Assembly: GCA_022826745.1 (NCBI GenBank)
Contig: JAJDUI010000006.1
Span: 197,015-261,014 of the forward strand
Direction of reading: 5' to 3'
Source: Thermoanaerobaculia bacterium
Lineage (GTDB): Bacteria; Acidobacteriota; Thermoanaerobaculia; Multivoradales; Multivoraceae
DNA length: 64,000 nt
The notes below the pieces were generated by a model. The model had not been told where the DNA came from. It saw only the letters and a list, made by a program, of their open reading frames with translations, and searched no databases. Position numbers and translations under genes: made by a program. Below, one piece after another: positions 53,358 to 64,000 of this stretch. Each line of letters begins with the position of its first letter. Position 1 is the stretch's first letter.

Positions 53358-54272
53358 ATGCGGGTCAGCATTTCCGTTCAGAGCGCATACAACGTGGAGG
53401 ACCCGCGCGAGGGCGCCCGGAGGATGATCGACCGGGCGCGCGCTGCGCGGGACGCCGGACTCGACGCGCTGTTCGTCGGTGACCATCACGCGACGGCCCT
53501 GCCGTACTACCAGAACACGGCGATCCTGGGGCGCATGCTGGCCGAATGGGGCGACCGGCCCGCCGGCGCTCTCTACCTGCTGCCGCTCTGGCATCCGCTG
53601 ATCGTCGCCGAGCAGGTCGGCACCCTGGCCAGCGTGATGACGGGCCGGTTCATCCTGCAGTGCGCGATTGGTCCCGCCGACAACCAGTTCGAGGCGATGG
53701 GCGTCCCGGTGCGCCAGCGACCCTCGCGGTTCGAGCAGTCGCTCTCCATCCTGCGCCGGCTGTGGGCCGGCGAGACGGTCACGACCGGAGGCTCGAACGA
53801 TCGTTTCGGGCTTCGGGAGGCCCGCATCTCGCCCTGCCCGCCGGAGCCGGTCGAGGTCTGGATCGGCGCCTCGGCACCGCCGGCGATCGACCGCGCCGCC
53901 CGGCTGGGCGACGGCTGGCTGGCGGCCCCGGGATTGACGCCGGCAGAGGCGGGCGAGCAGCTCGCTCTCTACCGGGAGGCTTGCGAACGGCATCGTCGCC
54001 CGGTCGGCGTGTGCGCGATCCGGCGCGACGTCTACGTCGGTGAGACGGCGGCGGAAGCGGATCAGGCGGCTGCGGGAATCATCTCGCGCGGCTATCGCGG
54101 CTTTCCGCGCGAGGCGCTGATCGTGGGCGAGGCGGCGCGCGCGGCTGCTTCGTTCGCTGAGCTGGGCGAGATGGGGTACGACGAGGTCGTCGTGCGGCAC
54201 CTGGTCCAGGACCCGGCGAGAGTGCTGCGGTCGATCGGCCGGCTCGCCGAAGTCCGCGAAAGGCTGCGCTAG
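53358..54272 (+). CDS. LLM-class flavin-dependent (F420-type) oxidoreductase
   Basis: This is a luciferase-like TIM barrel of 304 residues. The N-terminus SISVQSAYNVEDPREG, GLDALFVGDHHATALPYYQN, WHPLIVAEQVGTLASVMTGR and CAIGPADNQFEAMGV follow the LLM flavin/F420 oxidoreductase pattern. EVWIGASAPPAIDRAARLGD is the conserved C-terminal strand. ATG 53358 has GGGAGG upstream, and the open frame before it is intergenic. Whether it uses FMN or F420 cannot be decided. It shares the CTAG stop overlap with the convergent decarboxylase-like gene. Confidence 0.88.
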   Translation: MRVSISVQSAYNVEDPREGARRMIDRARAARDAGLDALFVGDHHATALPYYQNTAILGRMLAEWGDRPAGALYLLPLWHPLIVAEQVGTLASVMTGRFILQCAIGPADNQFEAMGVPVRQRPSRFEQSLSILRRLWAGETVTTGGSNDRFGLREARISPCPPEPVEVWIGASAPPAIDRAARLGDGWLAAPGLTPAEAGEQLALYREACERHRRPVGVCAIRRDVYVGETAAEADQAAAGIISRGYRGFPREALIVGEAARAAASFAELGEMGYDEVVVRHLVQDPARVLRSIGRLAEVRERLR

Positions 54273-54940
54273 CGCCTGGGCACGTCCTCCGGAAAGGGCT
54301 CGAGACCCTCGTCGAGTTCGACGCGGATGCTCCGCAGAGCCATCGACACCATCCGGTACTGGCCGACCGTGAAGATCAGGTCGATCATCTGCTGATCGCT
54401 GTAGCGCGCCTTCAGGAAGGCCCAGGTCCGCTCCGAGATCGCCGAGTTCCGGTGCAGTTCGGTCGCAGCGCGCAGCAGGTAGCGCTCGAAGCTGGTCCAT
54501 GGTCCGGCGTTCTCGCCCACGGCGACGTTGCGAATCTCTTCGTCCGTCATGCCGGCGGCCCTTGCCGCTCGCGCGTGGTGCCCCCATTCGTACTCGGCTT
54601 CGTTGAGCCAGGAGGTGCGCAGGATGACCATCTCGCGGTCCCGGTCGGGCAGAGTGCTGCCGCGCAGGATGTAGCCCCCGAACGGTCCCCAGGCCTCCAT
54701 CAGCGGCGGATGATGAGAGAGGGTGCGGATCAGGTTGATGCTCTGGACCTCCTCGGCGGGCGGAATCCTGGGTCCGGTCTCGCGTCGTTGCCGCTGAGCC
54801 GAGAGGGAACCGGCGACGAGAGCCAGGACGAGCGCCACCGCTGCCGTCCTGCGGAACCCGGTTGGCGCGTCCGCGCGCCAACCGTGTACGGATTCCGACG
54901 ACCGGCGGCGGTTGGCGGAATGGCAGGTCTGCGTGTTCAT
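54269..54940 (-). CDS. Carboxymuconolactone decarboxylase-family protein with signal peptide
   Basis: An N-terminal export signal (RTAAVALVLALVAGSLSAQ, ~residues 31-49) precedes an AhpD/CMD-like helical domain. That domain has LRTSWLNEAEYEWGHHARAA, AAGMTDEEIRNVA, LLRAATELHRNSAISERTW and LIFTVGQYRMVSMALRSI. The CxxC pair of AhpD peroxidases is absent, so peroxidase activity is unlikely. It has 223 residues. ATG 54940 follows AAGGAGGATCGACC, an excellent ribosome-binding site. It is the third gene of the AOR/fusion unit, 25 bases after the fusion gene. Export is unusual for a muconolactone decarboxylase and suggests a different substrate. Confidence 0.85.
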   Translation of the reverse strand: MNTQTCHSANRRRSSESVHGWRADAPTGFRRTAAVALVLALVAGSLSAQRQRRETGPRIPPAEEVQSINLIRTLSHHPPLMEAWGPFGGYILRGSTLPDRDREMVILRTSWLNEAEYEWGHHARAARAAGMTDEEIRNVAVGENAGPWTSFERYLLRAATELHRNSAISERTWAFLKARYSDQQMIDLIFTVGQYRMVSMALRSIRVELDEGLEPFPEDVPRR

Positions 54941-54965
54941 GGTCGATCCTCCTTGTCAGGGGTCA

Positions 54966-56738
54966 CTATAGCCCCGGAGTCGCTCGTTCTACCCGCGCGG
55001 CCGCGGTCCTGAACCCCGAGTACTTCGGCTGGTCGATGGCGATCTGGTTGACGACGGTGGCCCGCAGGTGCTCGTGGAGCTTCCGGTCGTCGAGGGCGAG
55101 CCGGTCGTCCCGGATGGCGTGAACGAGCTTCCATCGCAGTTCGAGAAGCGAACCGTCGGCGTCGAGCAGGCGCTTCAGCCGCTCGTGCTCGCGTCTTCGG
55201 TGTTCGGTGCCGAGGTGGAGATCCCGATAGACGATGTCGAGCGCATTGCCGGCGACCAGGGCGTGGAACCGGGTGCGCCCGGTGGTCTCGTCCCTGACCT
55301 GACCGTGCAGGAAGTCGCGGGTCGCACCGACGAGTTCCTCGAGCCGCGGCATGTCCGGGTCCGGGAGGTCGTCGGGCGCGGCGACCAGCTCGACGGGACC
55401 GGGGATCAGCAGATTCACGCAGTCGACCTGACACTCTGTCGTGCGGCGTCCGATCGTCACGCGTTCGACCGAGCGGTCCAGCCCCTGACGGTAGTGCTGG
55501 GTCATGCCCAGGGTCGAAACGGCCCACCAGAAGGAGCCGAATACCTCCCAGTACTGCACCCGGGCGAGCTCGACCGTCTTGCCGCTGGTCGCCTCGTAGC
55601 CGGCGAACAGGTCCTCGTAGGTGCCGAAGCCGCCGACCGGGAGCTCCGGTCCCGCGCCGTAGCGCCAGGAGTTCGTGCAGATCCAGCCGAGATCCCGCAT
55701 CGGGTCGCCGATGTGGGCGATCTCCCAGTCGAGCACCGCGCTGACGCCGGTCTGGTCGACCATCAGGTTGCCGTTACGGAAGTCGTTGTGGACCAGGGTC
55801 CGGTCGGGTGAAGCCGGCAGGTTCTCCATCAGCCAGCGCGCCGTGAAGTCGATCATCGGCTGCGGCGTGTCCAGGGCTTCGTAGCGGCCGCGGGTCTGCT
55901 CGATGAAGTCCGCCGCGCTCAGGCTCGCCAGGTCGCGGTCGAGGCCGTGGGCCTCCAGTTCGATCGTGTGCAGCCGGCCCAGGATCTCGCCGCATTGCCG
56001 GGCCAGCTTCGGGCGCACCTCGGCGAGGTCGGGGGAGCGCACGATCCGCGCGCCCAGGGCGATGCCGTCGAGCCACTCCATGATGAAGCCGGCGCCGAGC
56101 GCGTCGCCGGGCTCGAGGACGTAGAAGACCTCGGGCTCGGGAATGCCGTTCCGGCGGGCGACCTGCATCAGCTTCGCCTCTATCCGCAGGCCCGGCGCGC
56201 TCCGTTCGACGGCGCGAGCTTCTTCCGCCAAGCCGCCCTGGGATCGGCGCAGGGCGAGCTGGCGCTCGCCGGCCTCCGTTTCGATCCGCAGCCGGTACGT
56301 TTCCTGGCTGGCGCCGCCCGAGAGCCGCTCAATGCTTGCCAGGCGCTCGCAGCCGTCGATCTCGCGCCGGAGCACCCGGTCCAGCCGGCCCTCGAAGCTG
56401 TCCTTCTCCCAGGTGCCGCCGCTGCCGCCGGCGACGGGAGCGAGCAGGTAGATCTCGTCACCCTCGTGAAGCTCGCGATCCCGGTTGTCTTCCAGCGGGC
56501 AGCGCTCGCCGTTGATCATCAGGGTGTCCCGGAGATGCGGCGAGTTCGAGATGGCCTCGGAGAGCGGCACGCCGGCGCGGTCGGCGGCTGGAAGCAACTC
56601 GGCCAGCGTCGCGCCGGGCGCGAGCCGGAACGTACGGTCGACATCGTGCCAGCCGGCGCCGATCCGTCCCTTGATCAGAACGCGGACGCGGATCTTCGTT
56701 CCGGACCGTGGGCGAACGAGGCTGCGCAGAAGGCCCAT
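54966..56738 (-). CDS. MoaD/ThiS-like domain fused to an APH-family phosphotransferase and DUF6285
   Basis: One continuous frame of 590 residues joins three parts. Residues ~14-105 are a ubiquitin-like MoaD/ThiS domain ([45 protein letters not shown]) whose diglycine (104-105) is normally the free C-terminus. Residues ~115-430 are an aminoglycoside/choline-kinase-like phosphotransferase ([27 protein letters not shown] with catalytic Asp319, [13 protein letters not shown]), of the type fused or linked to acyl-CoA dehydrogenases. Residues ~465-570 match DUF6285 ([30 protein letters not shown]). No alternative start lies between the first two parts, so the fusion is real as sequenced. It follows the AOR gene by 23 bases. 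Confidence 0.85.
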   Translation of the reverse strand: MGLLRSLVRPRSGTKIRVRVLIKGRIGAGWHDVDRTFRLAPGATLAELLPAADRAGVPLSEAISNSPHLRDTLMINGERCPLEDNRDRELHEGDEIYLLAPVAGGSGGTWEKDSFEGRLDRVLRREIDGCERLASIERLSGGASQETYRLRIETEAGERQLALRRSQGGLAEEARAVERSAPGLRIEAKLMQVARRNGIPEPEVFYVLEPGDALGAGFIMEWLDGIALGARIVRSPDLAEVRPKLARQCGEILGRLHTIELEAHGLDRDLASLSAADFIEQTRGRYEALDTPQPMIDFTARWLMENLPASPDRTLVHNDFRNGNLMVDQTGVSAVLDWEIAHIGDPMRDLGWICTNSWRYGAGPELPVGGFGTYEDLFAGYEATSGKTVELARVQYWEVFGSFWWAVSTLGMTQHYRQGLDRSVERVTIGRRTTECQVDCVNLLIPGPVELVAAPDDLPDPDMPRLEELVGATRDFLHGQVRDETTGRTRFHALVAGNALDIVYRDLHLGTEHRRREHERLKRLLDADGSLLELRWKLVHAIRDDRLALDDRKLHEHLRATVVNQIAIDQPKYSGFRTAAARVERATPGL

Positions 56739-56761
56739 CGCGAGGCAGGGACCGGCCTCGG

Positions 56762-58813
<2,052 letters not shown>

Positions 58814-58903
58814 CCAGGGGATCTCCGAGCTTTCGTTGCCAGGGTGGGAGGGAGTGTACTCGGGCGCCACCGCCCATTCGTGCTTGGCGTATCCTCGCGC
58901 ACC

Positions 58904-59818
58904 ATGCCGGAACACCCCCCTTCGCCCGAGAGTCTGCGCCTGCCTGGAGCGGGCGGCATCGAACTGCAGGTCTACGACTACGGCAACGAGGGGGCGCCGC
59001 CTCTCGTTCTGCTGCACGGGATGCAGGACCTGGCGATGGCGTTCGAGCCGGTGGCGAACCGCTTCCGCGATCGCTACCGGGTCGTCTCCTTCGACCTCCG
59101 CGGCCACGGCGACAGCGGCAAGCCCGGCGTCTACGCCCTGCCGCACTTCATCGCCGACCTGCACGCGGTCATCTTCCAGCTTCAACTGGAGCGGCCGGTG
59201 CTCGTGGGCCACAGCCTGGGCGGACAGATCGTCAGCCACTACGCGGCCGTGTTCAGCGAAGTGCCCAGTGTGATCGTCAACATCGACGGCGTCGGCGCTC
59301 CGTTCCGGGAGAGCGACATGCCGGTGGAGAACCGCCAGCTTCGTCTGCAGAACGGCCACACCAGCCTGCTGCGGCCGGGCGGGCACAAGCGGCCGATGAT
59401 GGACCTGGACGACGCCTGGCGACTGTACTGCCGCTTCCATCCCGGGCTCGACCACGACCTGGCGCGGCACCTGGTGGAGATCGGCACGACCGAGCACCCC
59501 TACGGCGGCCTGCAGTGGAAGTGGGATCCGCAGGTCGAGACGACGGGGCTGACGATGTCGAGCCGTCTGTCGGAAGAGCGTTGGCCCTGGGTTTCCTGCC
59601 CGGTGCTCGTCGTCACCGGCGGCCGCTCGGCCGAGTTCTACCGGGGCCGGGGCGGGATCGACCACGACACGCCCGCGGCGCCCGACGAGATCGAGCGCCG
59701 GGTACGCCTGTTTCGCAACGTGCACCACGTCGAGATCCCGGAGGCGGGCCACATGGTCCACTTCGACGCGCCGGAGCGGCTCGGCGAGATCATCGACGCC
59801 TACCTGGCAGCCGGGTAA
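58904..59818 (+). CDS. Alpha/beta hydrolase
   Basis: This is an alpha/beta hydrolase of 304 residues. [20 protein letters not shown] gives the oxyanion loop, [18 protein letters not shown] is the following strand, [17 protein letters not shown] contains the nucleophile Ser, and [16 protein letters not shown] contains the catalytic His. It has no signal peptide, so it acts in the cytoplasm. ATG 58904 is 90 bases from the divergent AOR start; sequence upstream in this frame is antisense to AOR. The acyl-CoA dehydrogenase follows after 10 bases, so they may form a catabolic unit. The ester or thioester substrate is unknown. Confidence 0.88.
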   Translation: MPEHPPSPESLRLPGAGGIELQVYDYGNEGAPPLVLLHGMQDLAMAFEPVANRFRDRYRVVSFDLRGHGDSGKPGVYALPHFIADLHAVIFQLQLERPVLVGHSLGGQIVSHYAAVFSEVPSVIVNIDGVGAPFRESDMPVENRQLRLQNGHTSLLRPGGHKRPMMDLDDAWRLYCRFHPGLDHDLARHLVEIGTTEHPYGGLQWKWDPQVETTGLTMSSRLSEERWPWVSCPVLVVTGGRSAEFYRGRGGIDHDTPAAPDEIERRVRLFRNVHHVEIPEAGHMVHFDAPERLGEIIDAYLAAG

Positions 59819-59828
59819 CGGGAGAGAC

Positions 59829-61076
59829 ATGGACTTCGAGATTCCCCAGGACATCAAGGACAAGCTGGCCGAGCTCGACGACTTCATCGAGCGCGAGATC
59901 AGGCCGCTCGAGCAGCAGGACGACAACGCCCGCTTCTTCGATCAGCGCCGGGAGTGGGCGCGGACGGACTTCGAGAACGACGGCAAGCCGCGGCCCGAGT
60001 GGGAGGCCCTGCTGCGCGAGATGAAACGCCGCGCCGACGCCGCCGGCCACCTCCGGTTCGGCCTGCCGAAGGAGCTCGGCGGACAGGACGGCTCGAACCT
60101 GGCGATGGCGGTGATCCGGGAGCACCTGGCCGCCAAGGGGCTGGGCCTGCACAACGACCTGCAGAACGAATCCTCGATCGTCGGCAACTTCCCGACCGTG
60201 ATCATGATGCACCGCTTCGGAACGCCGGAGCAGAAGGCGCGGTTCATGGAGGGGATGATGACCGGAGCGGTTCGGATGGGCTTTGGCCTGACCGAGCCGG
60301 ACCACGGCTCGGACGCGACCTGGCTCGAGACCTCCGGGGTCCGCGACGGCGACGACTGGGTGATCAACGGCGCCAAGCGCTTCAACTCGGGCCTTCACGC
60401 AGCGACCCACGACCTGATCTTCGCGCGGACTTCGGGCGATCAGGGGAAGGCCGACGGCGTCACCTGCTTCATCGTGCCGACCGACTCGCCCGGCTTCGAC
60501 GTCCCCTTCATGTGGTGGACCTTCAACATGCCGACGGACCACGCCGAGGTGTCGCTGACGGACGTGCGCGTGCCGAATGACGCCATCTTCGGCGAGGAGG
60601 GCCGCGGCCTCGCCCTGGCCCAGACCTTCGTCCACGAGAACCGCATCCGGCAGGCGGCGTCAGGCGTCGGCGCGGCTCAGTTCTGCATCAACGAGAGCAT
60701 CAGGTACGCACGCGACCGGATCGTCTTCGGCAAGCCGCTCTGGCTCAACCAGGCGATCCAGTTCCCGCTGGCCGAACTCCAGACCGAATGCGAGATGGTC
60801 CGCAACCTGGTCTACAAGACCGCCTGGGAACTCGACCAGCAGCACCACATGGAGGTCACGGACAAGGTCTCCATGTGCAACTACCGCGCGAACCGCCTCG
60901 TCTGCAACGCCGCCGACCGGGCCATCCAGACCCACGGCGGCATCGGCTACACCCGGCACATGCCGTTCGAGCACATCTACCGCCACCACCGGCGGTACCG
61001 GATCACGGAAGGCTCTGAAGAGATCCAGATCCGCCGCGTGGCGGGGATCATGTTCGGCAAGAAGGCGAAGCGATAG
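59829..61076 (+). CDS. Acyl-CoA dehydrogenase
   Basis: This is a 415-residue acyl-CoA dehydrogenase. [20 protein letters not shown] is the N-terminal helix. [17 protein letters not shown] is the FAD/substrate loop. [20 protein letters not shown] and [15 protein letters not shown] form the C-terminal active-site region, with Glu of TEGSEE at the canonical catalytic position. The second half also has the usual [12 protein letters not shown] segment. ATG 59829 follows GGGAGAGAC. The upstream alpha/beta hydrolase is 10 bases away. It converges on the serine-hydrolase gene. The acyl chain specificity is unknown. Confidence 0.92.
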   Translation: MDFEIPQDIKDKLAELDDFIEREIRPLEQQDDNARFFDQRREWARTDFENDGKPRPEWEALLREMKRRADAAGHLRFGLPKELGGQDGSNLAMAVIREHLAAKGLGLHNDLQNESSIVGNFPTVIMMHRFGTPEQKARFMEGMMTGAVRMGFGLTEPDHGSDATWLETSGVRDGDDWVINGAKRFNSGLHAATHDLIFARTSGDQGKADGVTCFIVPTDSPGFDVPFMWWTFNMPTDHAEVSLTDVRVPNDAIFGEEGRGLALAQTFVHENRIRQAASGVGAAQFCINESIRYARDRIVFGKPLWLNQAIQFPLAELQTECEMVRNLVYKTAWELDQQHHMEVTDKVSMCNYRANRLVCNAADRAIQTHGGIGYTRHMPFEHIYRHHRRYRITEGSEEIQIRRVAGIMFGKKAKR

Positions 61077-61089
61077 GCGGAACCCGGCG

Positions 61090-62406
61090 CTATGACGCCG
61101 GCTCCAGAATCGCCTGATAGGTGAGACGTCGGGAGAGCGATCGGACATCCGGCCGCCGCGGTCCGAAGTGCTGGATCATGCCGACGAAGACGAGGTCTTC
61201 CTTCGGATCGATCCAGAACCAGGTGCCGGCCGCGCCGCCCCAGTAGTACTCGCCCTTCGAGATGCCGTCGGCCGCCACCGGGTCTAGAACGACGGCGAAG
61301 TCGAGGCCAAAGCCGGTGCCCGGGGACATCTCCTTGAGCTCGCGGGGCAGGTGGTTCAGGTGCATCAGCCTGACGGTCGAGGGCGCGAGGATGCGGACGC
61401 CGTCCAGCTCGCCGCCGTTGAGCAGCATCTGGCTGAACCGCATGTAGTCCATCGTGGTCGACACCAGGCCGCCGCCGCCCGAGAGGAAGCTCGGCGGGTC
61501 GAAGTAGCTGCGCCGGCCGCCGAAGCCCTCCTGCGGCATCAGGTTCCCGTCCGCGTCGTGGGTGTAGACCTGGGCGAAGCGGTCCGCCTTGTCCTCGGCC
61601 ACGTGGAAGGCGGTGTCGTTCATGCCCAGCGGGCCGAACAACCGCTCGTTGAGGAACTCGTCGAACTTCTGCCCGGAGAGCACCTCGACCAGATAGCCCT
61701 GGACGTCGACCGCGACGCTGTAGTGCCACATCGAGCCGGGCTGCTGGCGCAGCGGGATCTTCGACAGCTTGTCGATCATGTCCTTGAGCGTCGAGTCGTT
61801 GTCGAGGACGTTCGCCTCGTTGTACAGCGCGTCTACCTGGGACTGGGAGAAGATGCCGTAGCTGAGGCCGGAGGTATGCGCCATCAGCTCGCGGATCGTC
61901 ATCGGGTGGTCGGCCGGCTCGGTGATCGGCTGGCCGTTCGGCCCGTCTTCCTTGGCGACGACCAGTCCCTCGAACTCGGGGATGTAGCGGTGGACCGGGT
62001 CGGAGAGCCGGAACTTGCCTTCCTCGTAGAGCATCATCAGCGCCACGCCGGTGATCGGCTTGGTCATCGAGTAGATGCGGAAGATGACGTCTTCGCTCAT
62101 CTCGGAGCCGGCCTCGATGTCGCGGTGGCCGAAGGTGCCGAAGTGGGCGATCTTGCCCTGGCGCGAGATCATCGTCGTGATGCCGGAGAGCAGACCATCG
62201 TCGACGAGGCCCTGCATCGCTTCGTTCAGGCGTTCGAGGCGCTCGCTCGACATGCCGACTTCTTCGGGCGCCACCCTGGCCAGGTCGCGGGGGCCCTGCA
62301 TCGGAACGTCGGCGCGCGACTGGCCGCAGGCGACCAGACCGAGGCTCAGGAGGGCGACGGCGAGGAGCGCGGCCACCAGGCGGAACACTTGGGCGGAGCG
62401 AGTCAT
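61090..62406 (-). CDS. Serine hydrolase, class C beta-lactamase-like lipoprotein
   Basis: This is a penicillin-binding-protein-like serine hydrolase anchored as a lipoprotein (LLSLGLVAC, lipobox Cys27). The SxxK motif is SMTK at Ser113-Lys116. A Tyr-Ser-Val motif (WHYSVAVDVQG) takes the place of the YxN of true class C beta-lactamases, as in EstB-type esterases. RELMAHTSGLSYG and YWGGAAGTWFWIDP are additional family segments. ATG 62406 was chosen because the signal begins there; the longer frame lacks a signal. An esterase or D-peptidase is more likely than antibiotic resistance. The substrate is unknown. Confidence 0.9.
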   Translation of the reverse strand: MTRSAQVFRLVAALLAVALLSLGLVACGQSRADVPMQGPRDLARVAPEEVGMSSERLERLNEAMQGLVDDGLLSGITTMISRQGKIAHFGTFGHRDIEAGSEMSEDVIFRIYSMTKPITGVALMMLYEEGKFRLSDPVHRYIPEFEGLVVAKEDGPNGQPITEPADHPMTIRELMAHTSGLSYGIFSQSQVDALYNEANVLDNDSTLKDMIDKLSKIPLRQQPGSMWHYSVAVDVQGYLVEVLSGQKFDEFLNERLFGPLGMNDTAFHVAEDKADRFAQVYTHDADGNLMPQEGFGGRRSYFDPPSFLSGGGGLVSTTMDYMRFSQMLLNGGELDGVRILAPSTVRLMHLNHLPRELKEMSPGTGFGLDFAVVLDPVAADGISKGEYYWGGAAGTWFWIDPKEDLVFVGMIQHFGPRRPDVRSLSRRLTYQAILEPAS

Positions 62407-62522
62407 GAAACTCTCCCTTGACGGACGGTGAAACGGGACTTGGAGAAACGGCAAGACTAGCAGTCGGGAAGTGGCGCCGGAAGCTCTGTGCCGGCGTGCC
62501 GGAGGCCGCCCGTGGACGGGTC

Positions 62523-62543
62523 GTCACTGTTACGATCAGTGAC
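62523..62543. promoter_or_regulatory. Perfect 7-bp inverted repeat just upstream of the CBS gene
   Basis: GTCACTG (62523-62529) and CAGTGAC (62537-62543) are perfect inverted arms with a 7-base spacer. They end 6 bases before ATG 62550, where a ribosome-binding site would be expected but none is visible. The spacer and right arm contain TACGATCA, the complement of an octamer in the cysH repeat. Confidence 0.45.
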
Positions 62544-62549
62544 TTCCCG

Positions 62550-63554
62550 ATGGAGAAGACGATCGACAGGCCGAAGCTCGCCCGGGACATCATGGTGACC
62601 AGGCTGGTCACGGTGCATCCGCGCACTCATGTCTTCGACGGCATCGCGGCGTTGCTCCGCCACCGGATCACCGGCGCGCCGGTGATCGGCGAACGCCACC
62701 GCTATCTCGGCATGCTGTCGGAGAAGAGCTGCCTGACCGTCCTGACCGTAACGGCGCGGGCGGCGGACGAGCGCGGGCTGGCAGCGAGCCGCGGTTCGCG
62801 GTCGCAGGACTTCATGGCCAGGCGCCTGGTAACCCTCCGGGCCGGCATGCCGGCGCTCGACGCGATCGCCCTCCTGCTGAAGAACCGGATCTCGGGCGCG
62901 CCGGTGGTGGATCGGGCCGGTCGCTTCCTGGGGGTCTTCTCCGAGAAGTTCTCGATGGACGTGCTGCTCGGCCTGGCCTACGACCAGTTGCCGGCGGCGC
63001 CCGTGGATGCGTTCATGAACACGGACTTCGGACGGGTGATCGAGGGCTCCGAACCGTTGCTCGAGATCGCGCAGCGTTTTCTCGACACGCCGTACCGGCG
63101 TCTCCCGGTGGTTCGGGACGGGGCACTCGTGGGCCAGGTCAGCCGCCGGGACGTGCTCGCGGCGGAGCATCATCTGACCTCTGCCCTCGACGGCCGGCGG
63201 TCCATCCTGCGGGAGCGCAGCAGCGAGCTGGGCCTGGAGGATCTGGCCGCGCCGGATGAAGAAGGCGAACCGGGAGATTTCGAACTCGACTCCACGGACG
63301 CCTCGGCCTTCATGGACCGCAAGGCACGGACGATCTCCGAGGACACCGACCTCCTTAGCATCGCGCGCATCTTCAAGAGTACGCCGTACCGCCGCCTGCC
63401 CGTGCTGCGGGGCCGCCGGCTTGTTGGCCAGATCAGCCGACGCGACGTGCTCGCCGCCACCCACGGCCTGCTGGTGCGCGCGCCGCAGCCCGGCCAGGCG
63501 TTGCTCTACCTGAGCGCCGTCGTCGACTCCGGTGAGCGGCCGTCGCTGTCCTGA
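62550..63554 (+). CDS. Protein with four CBS domains
   Basis: CBS domains bind adenosine nucleotides and regulate other proteins. Four units can be counted in 334 residues: DIMVTRLVTVHPRTHVFDGI (~13), DFMARRLVTLRAGMPALDAI (~90), FMNTDFGRVIEGSEPLLEIA (~155) and FMDRKARTISEDTDLLSIAR (~255). Each is followed by RxxxVxDG or RRLVGQISRRDVL-type ends. No catalytic domain is attached. ATG 62550 is the last start before the first unit. A longer frame from 62418 is possible but crosses the inverted repeat and lacks support. It is a stand-alone energy or ligand sensor; the partner is unknown. Confidence 0.85.
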   Translation: MEKTIDRPKLARDIMVTRLVTVHPRTHVFDGIAALLRHRITGAPVIGERHRYLGMLSEKSCLTVLTVTARAADERGLAASRGSRSQDFMARRLVTLRAGMPALDAIALLLKNRISGAPVVDRAGRFLGVFSEKFSMDVLLGLAYDQLPAAPVDAFMNTDFGRVIEGSEPLLEIAQRFLDTPYRRLPVVRDGALVGQVSRRDVLAAEHHLTSALDGRRSILRERSSELGLEDLAAPDEEGEPGDFELDSTDASAFMDRKARTISEDTDLLSIARIFKSTPYRRLPVLRGRRLVGQISRRDVLAATHGLLVRAPQPGQALLYLSAVVDSGERPSLS

Positions 63555-63623
63555 ACGCGAACCCCTGAGCAGGCACCACACGTGAAGCGAGCCGGCCGCC
63601 GTACCCTGCCTGAAGGAGGAGAC

Positions 63624-64000
63624 ATGTCCCATCCGCCCATCGAACTGTCGGAGCAGGCCCGCCGGGGTCTGTTCGCACTGCTTGGCCTCGCGGCCCTTGT
63701 GCTGCTGGCCGCGGGGCCGGCCGCAGCCGCGGCGGACGACGACGAGCCGAAGCTGGTGGAGCCGGCGCCGCCGCGACCGGACGGCGAGGGCGAAGGGCCA
63801 TTCGACCGCCTGATCCTGCGCGGCGTGATGGTAGTCGACGGCACCGGCGCGCCGCCCATGGGACCGGTGGACATCGTCATCGAAGGCAACCGGATCGAGC
63901 AGATCCAGAGTCTCGGCATGGCGAACACCGAGATCGACGAAAGCAGGCGCCCCAAGGACGCCGACCACGAGCTCGATCTCTCCGGTTCCTGGGTGCTGCC
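63624..64000 (+). CDS. Amidohydrolase, N-terminal part (runs off the window end)
   Basis: The ATG at 63624 has an excellent ribosome-binding site (AAGGAGGAGAC). A signal peptide (GLFALLGLAALVLLAAGPAAA) ends near residue 36, followed by a Pro-rich linker. The domain begins at FDRLILRGVMVVDGTGAPPM and continues with VDIVIEGNRIEQI and LDLSGSWVL, the beta-sandwich opening of metal-dependent amidohydrolases. The metal-binding HxH motif would lie just past the last base. The frame is open to the window end, so only about 125 residues are seen. It is a secreted hydrolase of unknown substrate. Confidence 0.85.
   Translation, partial: MSHPPIELSEQARRGLFALLGLAALVLLAAGPAAAAADDDEPKLVEPAPPRPDGEGEGPFDRLILRGVMVVDGTGAPPMGPVDIVIEGNRIEQIQSLGMANTEIDESRRPKDADHELDLSGSWVL

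Overview
The window is a GC-rich, gene-dense bacterial chromosome segment with short gaps; no non-coding stretch exceeds about 225 bases. I saw no rRNA, tRNA or CRISPR array. The gene mix suggests an aerobic heterotroph of the Acidobacteriota or a similar soil/marine lineage. It includes a Pirellula/Verrucomicrobium-type haem domain, Cys-type sulfatases, a DUF5916 protein, a spondin-domain secreted protein, a periplasmic PQQ dehydrogenase, a mycobacterial Sdh1-like succinate dehydrogenase and many acyl-CoA enzymes. The taxonomic placement is inference from gene content, not a measured phylogeny.

Layout. 1-4.3 kb: the tail of a cytochrome-like protein, two lipoprotein sulfatases and aroH. 4.4-9.9 kb: a 1-Cys peroxiredoxin, BolA, an unknown membrane protein, a spondin protein, a NahK-like kinase, and an SPFH protein paired with an Arc-like DNA-binding protein behind an inverted repeat. 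10-16 kb: the primary sigma factor, a DUF72 protein, a MATE exporter and a secreted M14 carboxypeptidase. 16.2-19.6 kb: sdhCAB. 19.6-33.8 kb: a TPR protein, a nitroreductase, a PQQ dehydrogenase with enoyl-CoA hydratase, a TrkA-like protein, a glycine-rich secreted protein, two acyl-CoA dehydrogenases, two CaiB/BaiF CoA-transferases and an enolase-superfamily enzyme.

33.8-42.6 kb is an accessory island: two unknown genes, a complete type I restriction-modification system (hsdM-hsdS-hsdR), and an opposite-strand gene joining a zinc-ribbon-like N-terminus to a HEPN/AbiV-like helical C-terminus. The unknown genes have a less GC-biased composition, with codons such as TTA and ATA. 42.7-48.7 kb returns to core metabolism: a CoA-binding protein, MetY, a class V aminotransferase, then a tight operon of APS reductase, siroheme synthase N-domain and uroporphyrinogen-III methyltransferase. 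That operon is preceded by nested inverted repeats.

48.7-64 kb holds a DUF5916 protein, hydrolases, an LLM oxidoreductase and a three-gene minus-strand unit: aldehyde:ferredoxin oxidoreductase, a MoaD-like/phosphotransferase/DUF6285 fusion, and a carboxymuconolactone decarboxylase-like protein. These are followed by an alpha/beta hydrolase, an acyl-CoA dehydrogenase, a serine hydrolase, a four-CBS protein and the start of an amidohydrolase.

The points most worth following up are the sulfur-carrier/kinase fusion beside the tungsten enzyme, the opposite-strand zinc-ribbon/HEPN-like gene next to the restriction system, the conserved Cys/His set in the Sdh membrane anchor, the shared C-terminal domain on two unrelated secreted proteins, and several start-proximal inverted repeats.
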